Below are positions 41,894-50,731 of a stretch of DNA of 64,000 bases, one piece after another. How positions within the stretch are numbered: position 1 is the stretch's first letter; every line of letters starts with the position of its first letter. Made by a program: the position numbers and the translations under genes. Location: positions 372,001 to 436,000 of the forward strand of contig JBQNCN010000001.1 in assembly GCA_052169395.1 (NCBI GenBank). Direction: 5' to 3'. The notes under the pieces are model-generated. The model was not told where the DNA came from and did not search any database. It was given only the letters and a program-made list of their open reading frames with translations. Source of the DNA: Fimenecus sp052169395. Lineage in GTDB: Bacteria; Bacillota; Clostridia; Oscillospirales; Acutalibacteraceae.

Positions 41894-42787
41894 TTAAGCA
41901 ACTGCGTTAATTTTTTCAACAATAACTTTTGCAGGTGCCGCATCAACCATTACATATTTAATGTTTCCATTGAGCATATCATTTACCGCAAGCCCAGCAT
42001 TATTATAGCCTGCCCAACTTGCCTTTAATCCCTTAAAATCAAAATCCGTTGAACCTTTAACATAGCTTTCCGCTGTTGTTCCGCTCTGACCACCTATTTT
42101 AGTGCTTGCATCAAACCCATCTAAAATTGCAACAATATCATCTTTAGTTTTGCAACCGTCAAATGTTGTGTCACCAGACTTTACAATAAGCTTCTGCGAT
42201 GCTTTATAGTAGCTATCGGTAAAATTAAAAAGCTTTGCACGCTCATCAGTTACCGTAAGTGCCGCCATTGCACAATCAACATTATTTTTACCTACTGAAG
42301 AACAAACCGCATCAAAATCCATATTTTTAATTACAAGCTCCTGACCAATATAATCGGCAAAACCTTTTGCAATTTCCATATCAATCCCATAATAATTATT
42401 TCCCTCAAGACTCTCAAACGGAGGGAAGTTTGCACTTGTAGCAACTACAAGCTGCTGCTTTGAGTTATCTTCGTTAGCTGAAGCTACTGCAACCGGTTTT
42501 CCATCTCCAAAATTATTGTTGCAGATTTTTTCAAAAGTACCGTCTGCTTTTATTTTAGCAATATACTCATTAAGCTTTGCCAAAAGCTCAGGTTCATTCT
42601 GTGCAACGCCGAACGCATACTGCTCATCTGTAAGATCAATGTCTATAAGTTTAACAACCGTTTTTTGAGATTTAGTCGGTTTTTCACCACTATTTGACTT
42701 TTTCTTTTTTACTACAAAAATTGTTGCTGCCGATAAGACAATTACAAGTGCAAGAACAGCAGATAAAATTTTAGTTGATTTTTTCAT
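41894..42787 (-). CDS. Amino acid ABC transporter substrate-binding protein (permuted layout)
   Basis: This 297-residue protein has an N-terminal membrane helix (LSAVLALVIVLSAATIFVV) with no lipobox Cys, so it seems held by an uncleaved anchor. Residues about 43-96 (IDIDLTDEQYAFGV, LLAKLNEYIAKIKADGTFEKI, NNFGDG) match the C-terminal end of normal SBP_bac_3 proteins. Residues 112 to the end then run from the usual N-terminal start (LVVATSANFPPFES) to ANDMLNG-type sequence and VMVDAAPAKVIVEK, where the usual domain would continue into the segment that is already at the front. The fold therefore looks circularly permuted. AAAGGAG precedes the start. Confidence 0.85.
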   Translation of the reverse strand: MKKSTKILSAVLALVIVLSAATIFVVKKKKSNSGEKPTKSQKTVVKLIDIDLTDEQYAFGVAQNEPELLAKLNEYIAKIKADGTFEKICNNNFGDGKPVAVASANEDNSKQQLVVATSANFPPFESLEGNNYYGIDMEIAKGFADYIGQELVIKNMDFDAVCSSVGKNNVDCAMAALTVTDERAKLFNFTDSYYKASQKLIVKSGDTTFDGCKTKDDIVAILDGFDASTKIGGQSGTTAESYVKGSTDFDFKGLKASWAGYNNAGLAVNDMLNGNIKYVMVDAAPAKVIVEKINAVA

Positions 42788-42819
42788 TTGTGAACTCCTT
42801 TGTTTTTCAATGTGAGTGT

Positions 42820-42847
42820 ATTATATCATAAATTTATATTTATGCAA
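42820..42847 (-). promoter_or_regulatory. ABC transporter operon promoter
   Basis: A perfect TATAAT (42825-42820) follows TTGCAT (42847-42842) by 16 bases, about 33 bases before the binding-protein start. The -35 is poor, and an ARG-box-like element covers it. Confidence 0.5.
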
Positions 42848-42898
42848 TAGTTTTTTGTATAAATATAAATTTTATGCAGTTATTTGTATTTTTATTCA
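42833..42898. promoter_or_regulatory. Cluster of ARG-box-like sites
   Basis: Four related 14-mers occur in 66 bases: TGCATAAATATAAA (minus, 42846-42833), TGTATAAATATAAA (plus, 42856-42869), TGCATAAAATTTAT (minus, 42878-42865) and TGAATAAAAATACA (minus, 42898-42885). The last differs from the ArgR consensus TGAATwwwwATTCA by one base. Two overlap in opposite directions. This fits repression by ArgR. Confidence 0.5.
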
Positions 42899-42943
42899 AT
42901 TTAAAAACGGATAAAATTCAATATTACTGTAAATATGCATAAA

Positions 42944-42966
42944 AAAGAGCGGTAATTCCGCTCTTT
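42944..42966 (-). terminator. alaS terminator
   Basis: AAAGAGCGG (42944-42952) and its complement (42958-42966) form a 9-bp stem with a five-base loop, followed by six T on the minus strand, just after the alaS stop. Confidence 0.9.
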
Positions 42967-42973
42967 AAAATCA

Positions 42974-45610
42974 TTAAAGCATTTGTTTAATTATTTCTTC
43001 TGATCTTTCAAGTGCCTCTGAAATCTTTGAAATATCCTTTGCTCCTGCTTGTGCAATATTCGGTCGCCCTCCACCTGAACCACCTGCAAACTTTGAAACC
43101 TCTCTTACAACATCTCCTGCTTTAATACCGCTCTTTAATGCCTGCTTACCTACCGCACACACAAAGCTTGCCGTACCTTTTTCAATATTTCGTCCTGCAA
43201 AAACCACAATAGTATCTGTCATATCCTCTACTGCTTTTTCAGCCGCAGTTTTCAGATCATCCGCCGAAGCATTCCCGAAGTCTGATTTTATAAGCTTTAT
43301 CATTCCTAAAGATATCGCACTATCTTTTAAATCTTTAACCTTTATTTGAGCAATCTTGCTTTCAAGTTTTTCTATTTCTTTGCTCTTTTCTTTAAGCTCG
43401 TTTTGTACTGCTGCCGCTCTACTTGCAAGATCATAAATATTTGCAATTTTAAGATTTTCAGCAGTTTTCCTTAAATCATTCATTCTTTCATCAATAAATC
43501 TAAGCGTATTAAAACCTGTTACAGCCTCAATTCTGCGAACACCAGAAGCAATACTTGACTCTGAAAGAATTCTGAAGCTGCCAATATTTCCTGTATTCTT
43601 AACATGCGTTCCGCCGCAAAATTCAAGTGAAAAATCACCTGCCTGTACAACTCTTACAATATTTCCATACTTTTCTCCAAAAAGTGCCATAGCACCAAGT
43701 TTCTTTGCCTCTTCAACAGGCATTTCATTACAAGAAACTATTTCAGCATTCATTATTTCTTCATTTACTATATGTTCCACCTGAGAAAGTTCATTGGCGG
43801 TTAAAGCAGAAAAATGTGTAAAATCAAATCTTACCGTATTTTCATTAACAAGTTGTCCCGCCTGCTCCACATGAGTTCCAAGTACTTTTCTTAATGCCGC
43901 CTGTAAAAGATGTGCCGCCGTATGATTTCTTTCAGTTGCATGACGTTTTTCTTTATTTACGAAAGATTTTACACTTTCACCCAAAGCAATACTTTCTCCA
44001 TTTATAAGTTTGCCTTGATGAAGATATACTCCCTCACCCGTCTTTTCAGTTATTTCAACTTCAAATTCAAAACTTTCACCGACTATAATACCCTTATCGC
44101 CTACCTGACCTCCGGATTCAGCATAAAATGGTGTTTTGTCAAGCACAATAGTTATATCATCCTCTGCAGAGGCAAATTCTTTTTTTTCACCGTTTGAAAT
44201 AACAGCTGTAATTTTTGAATCCGTCTCAAGTTCAAAGTAACCTGTAAATTCAGTTTTAACAAGACCTGAAGCGGCATTTCCGGCACTTTTCCACGCTTCT
44301 GCACCTGCATCTTTGTATGCAGCTCTTGCTTTATCCTTTGCATGTTTTAACAGCTTAAAATATTCTTCCTCATTAACTGTCATATCACTTTCAGCCAAAA
44401 TATCTTTAGTTAAATCCAAAGGAAAGCCGAATGTATCGGATAACAAGAAAGCATCCGCACCACTCATAACTTTTGAGTCGTTATTTGCAATAAAATCATT
44501 TAAAATTGAAAGGCCCTGTTCAATCGTTTTTGAAAAAGCCTCTTCTTCCGCCTTTATAACATTTATAATAAAATCATGCTTTTCACGAAGATTAGAATAA
44601 ATATTCTCATTATCTGAAATTACAGTTTCAGCTATTTCATAGAGAAAAGCTCTATCTATTCCCAAAAGCCTTCCATGCCTTGCAGCTCTTCTCAAAAGTC
44701 TCCTTAAAACATAACCCCTACCCTCATTTGACGGCATAATTCCATCACCGATCATCATTGTAACAGAACGCACATGATCGGTAATTACACGTAAAGAAAT
44801 ATCCGTTTTTTCATCTTCATTATATTTCACATTAGCTATATCAGATATTGCCTTAATTATGTTCTGAACAGTATCAACTTCAAAAAGATTGTCTACATTC
44901 TGACTTATGCAAGCAAGCCTTTCAAGACCCATTCCAGTATCAATATTTGGATGATCAAGTTTAGAATAATTGTTATTTCCGTCATTTTCAAACTGGGTAA
45001 ATACCAGATTCCAAAATTCAATATATCTGTCACAATCACACCCGACCTTACAGGATGGCTTACCGCAACCGTATTTTTCTCCACGATCATAATGAATTTC
45101 TGAGCATGGTCCACAAGGTCCCTGTCCGTGTTCCCAAAAATTATCCGCCTTACCAAGTTTGATAACATGTGAATTGTCTACACCCACATCCTTTGTCCAA
45201 ATGTTATAAGCTTCGTCATCTTCTTCATAAACAGTTATATAAAGCTTTTGTGGGTCAAGCTTTATAATATCAGTACAAAATTCCCACGCCCATGGGATTA
45301 TCTCATTCTTAAAATAATCACCAAAAGAAAAATTACCGAGCATTTCAAAATATGTTCCATGCCTTGCAGTTTTTCCAACATTTTCTATGTCAGGTGTTCT
45401 TATACATTTTTGGCAAGTTGTAACACGACGACGCGGTGGCTCCTCTTCACCAGTAAACCATTTTTTCATCGGAGCCATACCAGAATTTATAATTAAAAGA
45501 CTTGAATCGTTTTTAGGTATCAAAGAAAAGCTCGGAAGTCTCAAATGCCCCTTATTTTCAAAAAAACTTAAATATTTTTCACGAAGTTCATTAAGTCCTG
45601 TCCATTCCAT
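42974..45610 (-). CDS. alaS: Alanyl-tRNA synthetase
   Basis: This 878-residue enzyme charges tRNA-Ala and edits Ser and Gly. It starts MEWTGLNELREKYLSFFENKGH (usual MxxxxLRxxFLxFFxxxGH motif), has class II motifs (TFGFPLDLTKDI), the editing-site HTAAHLLQAAL with zinc ligands, FCGGTHVKNTGNIG and the C-terminal GGSGGGRPNIAQAG. I chose ATG 45610, with GGTGA upstream; a longer reading from 45673 adds an unrelated 21 residues. It is a single-gene unit. Confidence 0.97.
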   Translation of the reverse strand: MEWTGLNELREKYLSFFENKGHLRLPSFSLIPKNDSSLLIINSGMAPMKKWFTGEEEPPRRRVTTCQKCIRTPDIENVGKTARHGTYFEMLGNFSFGDYFKNEIIPWAWEFCTDIIKLDPQKLYITVYEEDDEAYNIWTKDVGVDNSHVIKLGKADNFWEHGQGPCGPCSEIHYDRGEKYGCGKPSCKVGCDCDRYIEFWNLVFTQFENDGNNNYSKLDHPNIDTGMGLERLACISQNVDNLFEVDTVQNIIKAISDIANVKYNEDEKTDISLRVITDHVRSVTMMIGDGIMPSNEGRGYVLRRLLRRAARHGRLLGIDRAFLYEIAETVISDNENIYSNLREKHDFIINVIKAEEEAFSKTIEQGLSILNDFIANNDSKVMSGADAFLLSDTFGFPLDLTKDILAESDMTVNEEEYFKLLKHAKDKARAAYKDAGAEAWKSAGNAASGLVKTEFTGYFELETDSKITAVISNGEKKEFASAEDDITIVLDKTPFYAESGGQVGDKGIIVGESFEFEVEITEKTGEGVYLHQGKLINGESIALGESVKSFVNKEKRHATERNHTAAHLLQAALRKVLGTHVEQAGQLVNENTVRFDFTHFSALTANELSQVEHIVNEEIMNAEIVSCNEMPVEEAKKLGAMALFGEKYGNIVRVVQAGDFSLEFCGGTHVKNTGNIGSFRILSESSIASGVRRIEAVTGFNTLRFIDERMNDLRKTAENLKIANIYDLASRAAAVQNELKEKSKEIEKLESKIAQIKVKDLKDSAISLGMIKLIKSDFGNASADDLKTAAEKAVEDMTDTIVVFAGRNIEKGTASFVCAVGKQALKSGIKAGDVVREVSKFAGGSGGGRPNIAQAGAKDISKISEALERSEEIIKQML

Positions 45611-45688
45611 TTGCTTCACCTTATTATAAAATAAAATATTTAAAATTATACATTTAATAGGGTTTAAAGTCAATTAAACAAGCATAAA

Positions 45689-45719
45689 AAAGCTTTGTCG
45701 AATATTTCGACAAAGCTTT
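45689..45719 (-). terminator. Lipase-gene terminator
   Basis: A 14-bp perfect stem (AAAGCTTTGTCGAA at 45689-45702 with its complement at 45706-45719) has a three-base loop and is followed by six T on the minus strand. Confidence 0.93.
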
Positions 45720-45734
45720 ACTTTAATAATAAAA

Positions 45735-46898
45735 TTATAGACTGTTAATCATGCTTAAATGTTCCGCATAGAATAATCTAACATTATTTGTATTTAAAAG
45801 ACCGCCTGTAATAGCTAAATGATCTCCATGATAAGTAGGCAACACGTTCCATATACCTGAGCTTATATTATTCGGGTTATATGCCTTTCTCGGTGCATTA
45901 TAAGGAGCGATTGCAGAAACAGTATTTACAAGTCCGTCATTTGCCTGCCAACTCTCATCTAAAACAAAACCTGACGGAGTTTTTCCTGTCCACTTCATTA
46001 TTCTATTTGCAGAACCTCTAAACAAAAACTCTACATCTTTATTTTCAAAATATCGTTCATTATTTTCATCAAGCTTTGTCACATTACAAGGAAGTGAAAA
46101 ATAATAAACATTTTTCTGTGTTTCCCAACTTCTGCAAAGTTCTCTGGCTCTATCTACCTCCATATCATATCCTGCGCAGTCTCTGGGATCTCTTCCATCT
46201 TTAAGCGGTTCAGTTAAATTACCCACCACTTTTGCTACAAGCCATTCTTCAAGAGTAGCATTTTTATCTTGTGAAATCTCATCTTTTAAATAATATGCTG
46301 TTGAACCATTAAGCGGTGATGCAAGGGTTGTAATTGAATAAACCCAATCAGCTTTACCTCCTGTGAAAAACGAAGAAATTTCAGATTTCGGAGTTGCCGC
46401 TATTTCTTCTGCACTGCCATCTGCCATCAAATCTAAAAATTGAAGTATGGTTGCTCCACCGAAAGAATGACCTAAAAGATTAATTTTATCTTTTTCACTA
46501 AATTTTTCAATAAGCGGTCTACCGGTATAATCAGGACCGTATCTTGCATGTTTATACTTTTCAGAATGATGTTTTCCGTAATCAGTCCTTGTTCCTGTAA
46601 GTTGTGCATAAAGTTCACAAGCTCTATCCCAACAACTTGCAACAGGTGAAACTGACGCAGCAACACAATTAAATCCTCTTGCATTAAGATATTCCATTAA
46701 ATTGCCGCCTAAAGTACCCCAATATGCCACAGCATTGTTCTGAAGATCATACTCACCCCAACCACCAATACCGTGAACATAAACACAGGTATAATTTGTT
46801 TTGAAGTTTTTTAAATCCGTTTTATAATTGGGATGATTTGATGCAGGTGAAAGGAACATAATAACAGCGAATACAAACGCTACAATTTTTGTTGCCAT
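45735..46898 (-). CDS. Secreted triacylglycerol lipase (Staphylococcus/Geobacillus type)
   Basis: This 387-residue protein has a signal peptide (MATKIVAFVFAVIMFLSPAS) and an alpha/beta-hydrolase fold like the I.5/I.6 bacterial lipases. The oxyanion strand is YVHGIGGWGEYD. The nucleophile elbow is LLGHSFGGAT with Ser145. The Asp is in ANDGLVNT (Asp321) and the His in YHGDHLAITG (His360). It contains RYGPDYTGRPLIEKFSEKDKI, close to the family's zinc/calcium-binding region. GGGGG precedes the start. It has its own promoter and terminator. Its natural lipid substrate is unknown. Confidence 0.85.
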   Translation of the reverse strand: MATKIVAFVFAVIMFLSPASNHPNYKTDLKNFKTNYTCVYVHGIGGWGEYDLQNNAVAYWGTLGGNLMEYLNARGFNCVAASVSPVASCWDRACELYAQLTGTRTDYGKHHSEKYKHARYGPDYTGRPLIEKFSEKDKINLLGHSFGGATILQFLDLMADGSAEEIAATPKSEISSFFTGGKADWVYSITTLASPLNGSTAYYLKDEISQDKNATLEEWLVAKVVGNLTEPLKDGRDPRDCAGYDMEVDRARELCRSWETQKNVYYFSLPCNVTKLDENNERYFENKDVEFLFRGSANRIMKWTGKTPSGFVLDESWQANDGLVNTVSAIAPYNAPRKAYNPNNISSGIWNVLPTYHGDHLAITGGLLNTNNVRLFYAEHLSMINSL

Positions 46899-46935
46899 AA
46901 AAGCCCCCTAAAAATAATAATTTATTTCAAATATA

Positions 46936-46963
46936 ATTGTATCAAAAAGATAATTAAATTCAA
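46936..46963 (-). promoter_or_regulatory. Lipase promoter
   Basis: TTGAAT (46963-46958), a 16-bp spacer and TACAAT (46941-46936) lie about 38 bases before the lipase start. The remaining gap to pfkA (to 47139) is very AT-rich and shows nothing else I can support. Confidence 0.5.
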
Positions 46964-47139
46964 GTATCATTTTTTTATATTATTTTAATATTTATAAAAT
47001 ATTTTTAATATAAGTCACTTTAAAATACTTAAATAATTTATTGTTAACTTATTTTAAATAAAAAATCAACAAAATATATTCAAAATAAAATAGAAATATC
47101 ATAATTTGCACATAAATAAATATATTCCTTTTTAATTTA

Positions 47140-47168
47140 TTGACAAACACATTTTATCTCGTTATTCT
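47140..47168 (+). promoter_or_regulatory. pfkA promoter
   Basis: TTGACA (47140-47145), a 17-bp spacer and TATTCT (47163-47168). A perfect TATAAT at 47171-47176 lies 25 bases from the -35 and would need a different, weaker -35. Confidence 0.55.
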
Positions 47169-47217
47169 TCTATAATAATGTTAATTTTAAACTTTGATAT
47201 ATTTGGAAGGAATTAAA

Positions 47218-48180
47218 ATGAAAACAATAGGAATACTAACATCAGGCGGAGATGCACCAGGAATGAATGCAGCAATAAGAGCTGCTACAAGATACGGTAT
47301 TAAAAGCGGTATGCGTGTGCTTGGCATAAGACGCGGCTATAACGGTCTTATGAACGGAGATATGTTCGATATGAATCTTCGTTCAGTTTCAAATATAATC
47401 AATTGTGGCGGTACAATGCTATATTCCGCACGCTCACCGGAATTCAAAACCGAAGAGGGCATTAATAAAGCTATCAGTGTATGTAAAGAAGTCGGAATTG
47501 ACGGTCTTGTTGTCTTGGGTGGAGACGGCTCCTTCAGAGGTGCAAGAGATTTATCCCTTAAGGGAGTTCCATGTGTCGGTGTACCGTGCACAATAGATAA
47601 TGATATTGCTTGCTGTGATTATACAATAGGTTACGATACGGCAATGAACACGGCAATGGAAATGATAGACAATCTTCGCGATACCACAGAGTCTCATGAT
47701 AGATGTTCAGTTGTTGAGGTTATGGGAAGATCTGCCGGATATATAGCTCTTGATGTCGGAATTGCTGCAGGCGCAACATCAATACTCGTTCCGGAGGTAA
47801 ACTACGATTTTCAAAAAGATATAATAGAGAAAATGCGCGAAACTCAAGCTACAGGCAAAAAAAACTTTGTTATTATTGTTGCTGAAGGTATAGGCGGAGT
47901 TTATGAAATAGCAGAAAAAGTTCAGGCTGAAACCGGTGTTGAATCACGTGCAACCGTGTTAGGTCATGTTCAAAGAGGTGGCTCTCCTACTGTACGCGAC
48001 AGAGTTGTCGCTTCAGAACTCGGGTACCACGCAGTTGAACTTTTAAAAAAGGGAATCGGAAACCGTGTTATAGCAATGAAACAAGATAAAATTGCAGATT
48101 ATGATATTTTTGAAGCTTTAAACATGGAAAAGCATTTGGATTTACACATTTACAAACTTGCAAACGATATAAGCATCTAA
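47218..48180 (+). CDS. pfkA: ATP-dependent 6-phosphofructokinase
   Basis: This 320-residue enzyme phosphorylates fructose-6-phosphate, the committed step of glycolysis. It starts MKTIGILTSGGDAPGMNAAIRA and has GGDGSFRGARDL (ATP binding), CTIDNDIACCDYTIGYDTA (catalytic Asp) and the VLGHVQRGGSPTVRDR motif. I chose ATG 47218, with GGAAGG upstream. A terminator follows, then aroK. Confidence 0.96.
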   Translation: MKTIGILTSGGDAPGMNAAIRAATRYGIKSGMRVLGIRRGYNGLMNGDMFDMNLRSVSNIINCGGTMLYSARSPEFKTEEGINKAISVCKEVGIDGLVVLGGDGSFRGARDLSLKGVPCVGVPCTIDNDIACCDYTIGYDTAMNTAMEMIDNLRDTTESHDRCSVVEVMGRSAGYIALDVGIAAGATSILVPEVNYDFQKDIIEKMRETQATGKKNFVIIVAEGIGGVYEIAEKVQAETGVESRATVLGHVQRGGSPTVRDRVVASELGYHAVELLKKGIGNRVIAMKQDKIADYDIFEALNMEKHLDLHIYKLANDISI

Positions 48181-48188
48181 AATACAAA

Positions 48189-48207
48189 AGGGGAGCTTAG
48201 CTCCCCT
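48189..48207 (+). terminator. pfkA terminator
   Basis: AGGGGAGC (48189-48196) and its complement (48200-48207) form an 8-bp GC-rich stem with a three-base loop, followed by ATTTTT. It lies 19 bases before aroK, so some readthrough may supply aroK. Confidence 0.88.
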
Positions 48208-48225
48208 ATTTTTAAGGATATAATT

Positions 48226-48735
48226 ATGAAAAATATAATTTTAACAGGAATGCCTGCTTCAGGAAAATCTACAATAGGAATTATACTTGCAAAAACTCTC
48301 GGAATGGATTTTATTGATACAGATTTAATAATTCAAAATCAAGAAAAAATGCTTTTGCAAGAACTGATAGATAAATTTGGAGTTGAATATTTTCTGGACA
48401 AAGAAGCCGAATCAATAATAAATTCTACATTTAAAAATCAAGTTGTAGCAACAGGCGGTTCTGCAGTTTTAAGAAGTTCTACAATGGAAAAGCTTAAAAA
48501 AGACGGTATAATAGTATACATTAAAGTTCCTCTACATGTTTTGGAAAAAAGATTATCCAATCTAAAAAACAGAGGTGTCGCTATGAATAAAAATCAAACT
48601 ATAAGAGATGTATATAACCAACGAACACCGTTTTATGAAAAATATGCAGATATAACTGTAGAATTTTGTGACGGATCCATAGGACAAAATGCTACTGCAC
48701 TTTCTGAAAAAATAAAATCATTATATTCAGAATAA
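48226..48735 (+). CDS. aroK: Shikimate kinase
   Basis: This 169-residue enzyme phosphorylates shikimate, linking aroB and aroA in the pathway encoded at 33-39 kb. It carries GMPASGKSTIGIILA (P-loop), FIDTDLII with the substrate-binding Asp, and ATGGSAVLR. AAGGATA lies upstream. It is separated from the other aro genes and sits between pfkA and hprK. Confidence 0.93.
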   Translation: MKNIILTGMPASGKSTIGIILAKTLGMDFIDTDLIIQNQEKMLLQELIDKFGVEYFLDKEAESIINSTFKNQVVATGGSAVLRSSTMEKLKKDGIIVYIKVPLHVLEKRLSNLKNRGVAMNKNQTIRDVYNQRTPFYEKYADITVEFCDGSIGQNATALSEKIKSLYSE

Positions 48736-48742
48736 CTATCAC

Positions 48743-48771
48743 TTTAAAAGCAAATAAAAATAGTATATAAT
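48743..48771 (+). promoter_or_regulatory. Possible hprK promoter
   Basis: TTTAAA (48743-48748), a 17-bp spacer and a perfect TATAAT (48766-48771) lie 27 bases before the hprK start. Confidence 0.5.
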
Positions 48772-48797
48772 AATAGATATTATAATTGGGGTGAAAT

Positions 48798-49763
48798 ATG
48801 ATAACTAAATATTCGGTAACCCTTGACAGAATGATAGCGGATTTTTCATTTGAAGCACTTTATCTTCCAAAAGATGCATCAAATTTAAAAATCACCTCCA
48901 AACAGGTAAACCGACCAGGTCTTTTACTTTCCGTTGGAGATGATTATTTTGATGCCTCCAGAGTACAGTTTTTAGGGCTTGCCGAGATAGGCTATTTAAA
49001 TAAACTTTCTAAAAACAAAAAAAAAACAGCACTTCGCACTCTAACTGAAAAGCAACCACCACTTATTCTTATCACACGCAATCTTGATGTTCCACCCTGC
49101 TTATTGGAACTTGCTAATGAATACAGTGTGCCGGTGCTTCGCACTGACGAAAGCACATCAGATATTATGAATGCCCTTATAACATATCTTAATAACGAAC
49201 TTGCCGAAAGAATAACAAGGCACGGTGTTTTTGTCGAAGTTTATGGCGTAGGCGTTTTAATTGTTGGTGAATCAGGCATAGGAAAATCTGAAACAGCGGT
49301 AGAACTTATAAAAAGAGGTCATAGACTTATTGCAGATGATGCCGTTGAACTCAGAAGAATTGACTCAAATACTATAATGGGATTTTCACCACAAAATATA
49401 CGACATTTTATTGAACTTCGAGGGGTCGGTGTAATCAATGCTGCAAGACTTTTCGGCGCAGGATCTGTAAAAATCAGCACTGAACTTGATCTTGTTGTTC
49501 AGCTTGAACCTTGGGAAAGTTCAAAGGTATATGACAGATTGGGACTTGATGAAGATTACACGGATATTTTAGGTGTAAAAGTACAATCAGCTATAATCCC
49601 TGTAAATCCCGGTCGCAATATGGCTATAATAATTGAAACTGCAGCAATGAACAGTCGCCAAAAATATATGGGCTATAATGCTGCGGAAGAATTGCTTGAA
49701 AAACTTGGCATGGGAGAAATAACATCACATGGTCAAGAAATTCACCCTTGGGGTGATGAATAA
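48798..49763 (+). CDS. hprK: HPr kinase/phosphorylase
   Basis: This 321-residue protein phosphorylates HPr at a serine to signal good carbon supply (catabolite repression). Its C-terminal domain has GESGIGKSETAVELIKRGH (Walker A), IELRGVGVINAARLFGAGSV and VNPGRNMAIIIETAA. GGGGTGA precedes the ATG. It leads an operon with glk, murB, rapZ, whiA and ogt; ptsH is not in the window. Confidence 0.96.
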   Translation: MITKYSVTLDRMIADFSFEALYLPKDASNLKITSKQVNRPGLLLSVGDDYFDASRVQFLGLAEIGYLNKLSKNKKKTALRTLTEKQPPLILITRNLDVPPCLLELANEYSVPVLRTDESTSDIMNALITYLNNELAERITRHGVFVEVYGVGVLIVGESGIGKSETAVELIKRGHRLIADDAVELRRIDSNTIMGFSPQNIRHFIELRGVGVINAARLFGAGSVKISTELDLVVQLEPWESSKVYDRLGLDEDYTDILGVKVQSAIIPVNPGRNMAIIIETAAMNSRQKYMGYNAAEELLEKLGMGEITSHGQEIHPWGDE

Positions 49764-49786
49764 TATATTTTCCTTTGGGGGTTTAT

Positions 49787-50731
49787 ATGTATAGAATCGG
49801 CGTTGACTTGGGCGGCACCAATATTGTTGCCGGTGTTGTTGACGAACACAACAATATCATAAGCAAAGAATCACTGCCAACATTACTACCAAAGCCTGCT
49901 GACGAAATAATGCTCGGTATAAAAGAAGTTATTAACAAAGCTCTTGAAAAAGCGAGCATTTCTTTAAATGATATTATTTCAATTGGTATCGGTACACCCG
50001 GAACAGTTGACAAAAAATATGGAGTTATTGAATACGCAAATAATTTAGGATTTGATAACTATCCTATGAAAAATATGCTGTCAAATCACTTTGACAAACC
50101 TATTTATTTAGAAAATGATGCAAATTGCGCTGCTCTCGGCGAAGCAAAGGCCGGTGCAGGAGAAGGCGTAAACAACTTTGTAGCCATAACACTTGGAACA
50201 GGAGTCGGTTCTGGAATTGTATTAAACGGCAAAATCCTTGAAGGCATAAACGGTGCCGCAGGAGAAATGGGTCATATGGTAATAGTTGCAAATGGCGAGC
50301 CTTGCACCTGTGGAAGACGCGGATGTTGGGAAGCATATTCCTCTGCCACAGGTCTTATACGCATGACAAAAGAAGCAATGGATAAAGATAAAAAATCTCT
50401 TATGTGGATGCTTTCTGGCGACGATAAAAGAAACGTAAACGGCAGAACTTCCTTTGATGCAATGCGCAAAGGTGATAAAACCGCTGCTATGGTTGTAAAT
50501 GAATATATAGGATATCTTGCAATAGGAATAACAAATTTGGTAAATATTTTTCAGCCTGATATTATTTGTCTTGGCGGAGGAGTTGCCAATGAAGGAGAAA
50601 GTCTTTTAGAACCGCTACGTGAGCTTGTAGAAAAAGCTCATTACAGCATACACTGTGAACACCAAACAAAAATTTGCAAAGCAAGACTTGGAAATGACGC
50701 AGGTATTATAGGTGCAGCATTACTTGGATAA
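49787..50731 (+). CDS. glk: ROK-family glucokinase
   Basis: This 314-residue kinase phosphorylates glucose. It begins RIGVDLGGTNIVAGVVD (phosphate loop), has AANCAAL-type catalytic sequence ENDANCAALGEAK and the ROK zinc motif CTCGRRGCWE. I chose ATG 49787 behind TGGGGGT. It overlaps murB by 20 bases. Placement beside hprK and 1.6 kb after pfkA groups glycolytic genes. Confidence 0.93.
   Translation: MYRIGVDLGGTNIVAGVVDEHNNIISKESLPTLLPKPADEIMLGIKEVINKALEKASISLNDIISIGIGTPGTVDKKYGVIEYANNLGFDNYPMKNMLSNHFDKPIYLENDANCAALGEAKAGAGEGVNNFVAITLGTGVGSGIVLNGKILEGINGAAGEMGHMVIVANGEPCTCGRRGCWEAYSSATGLIRMTKEAMDKDKKSLMWMLSGDDKRNVNGRTSFDAMRKGDKTAAMVVNEYIGYLAIGITNLVNIFQPDIICLGGGVANEGESLLEPLRELVEKAHYSIHCEHQTKICKARLGNDAGIIGAALLG

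Noticed and set aside
46899..47217. Non-coding RNA in the long gap between lipase and pfkA
   Set aside because: The sequence is almost pure A/T without stable hairpins; only two divergent promoters can be supported.
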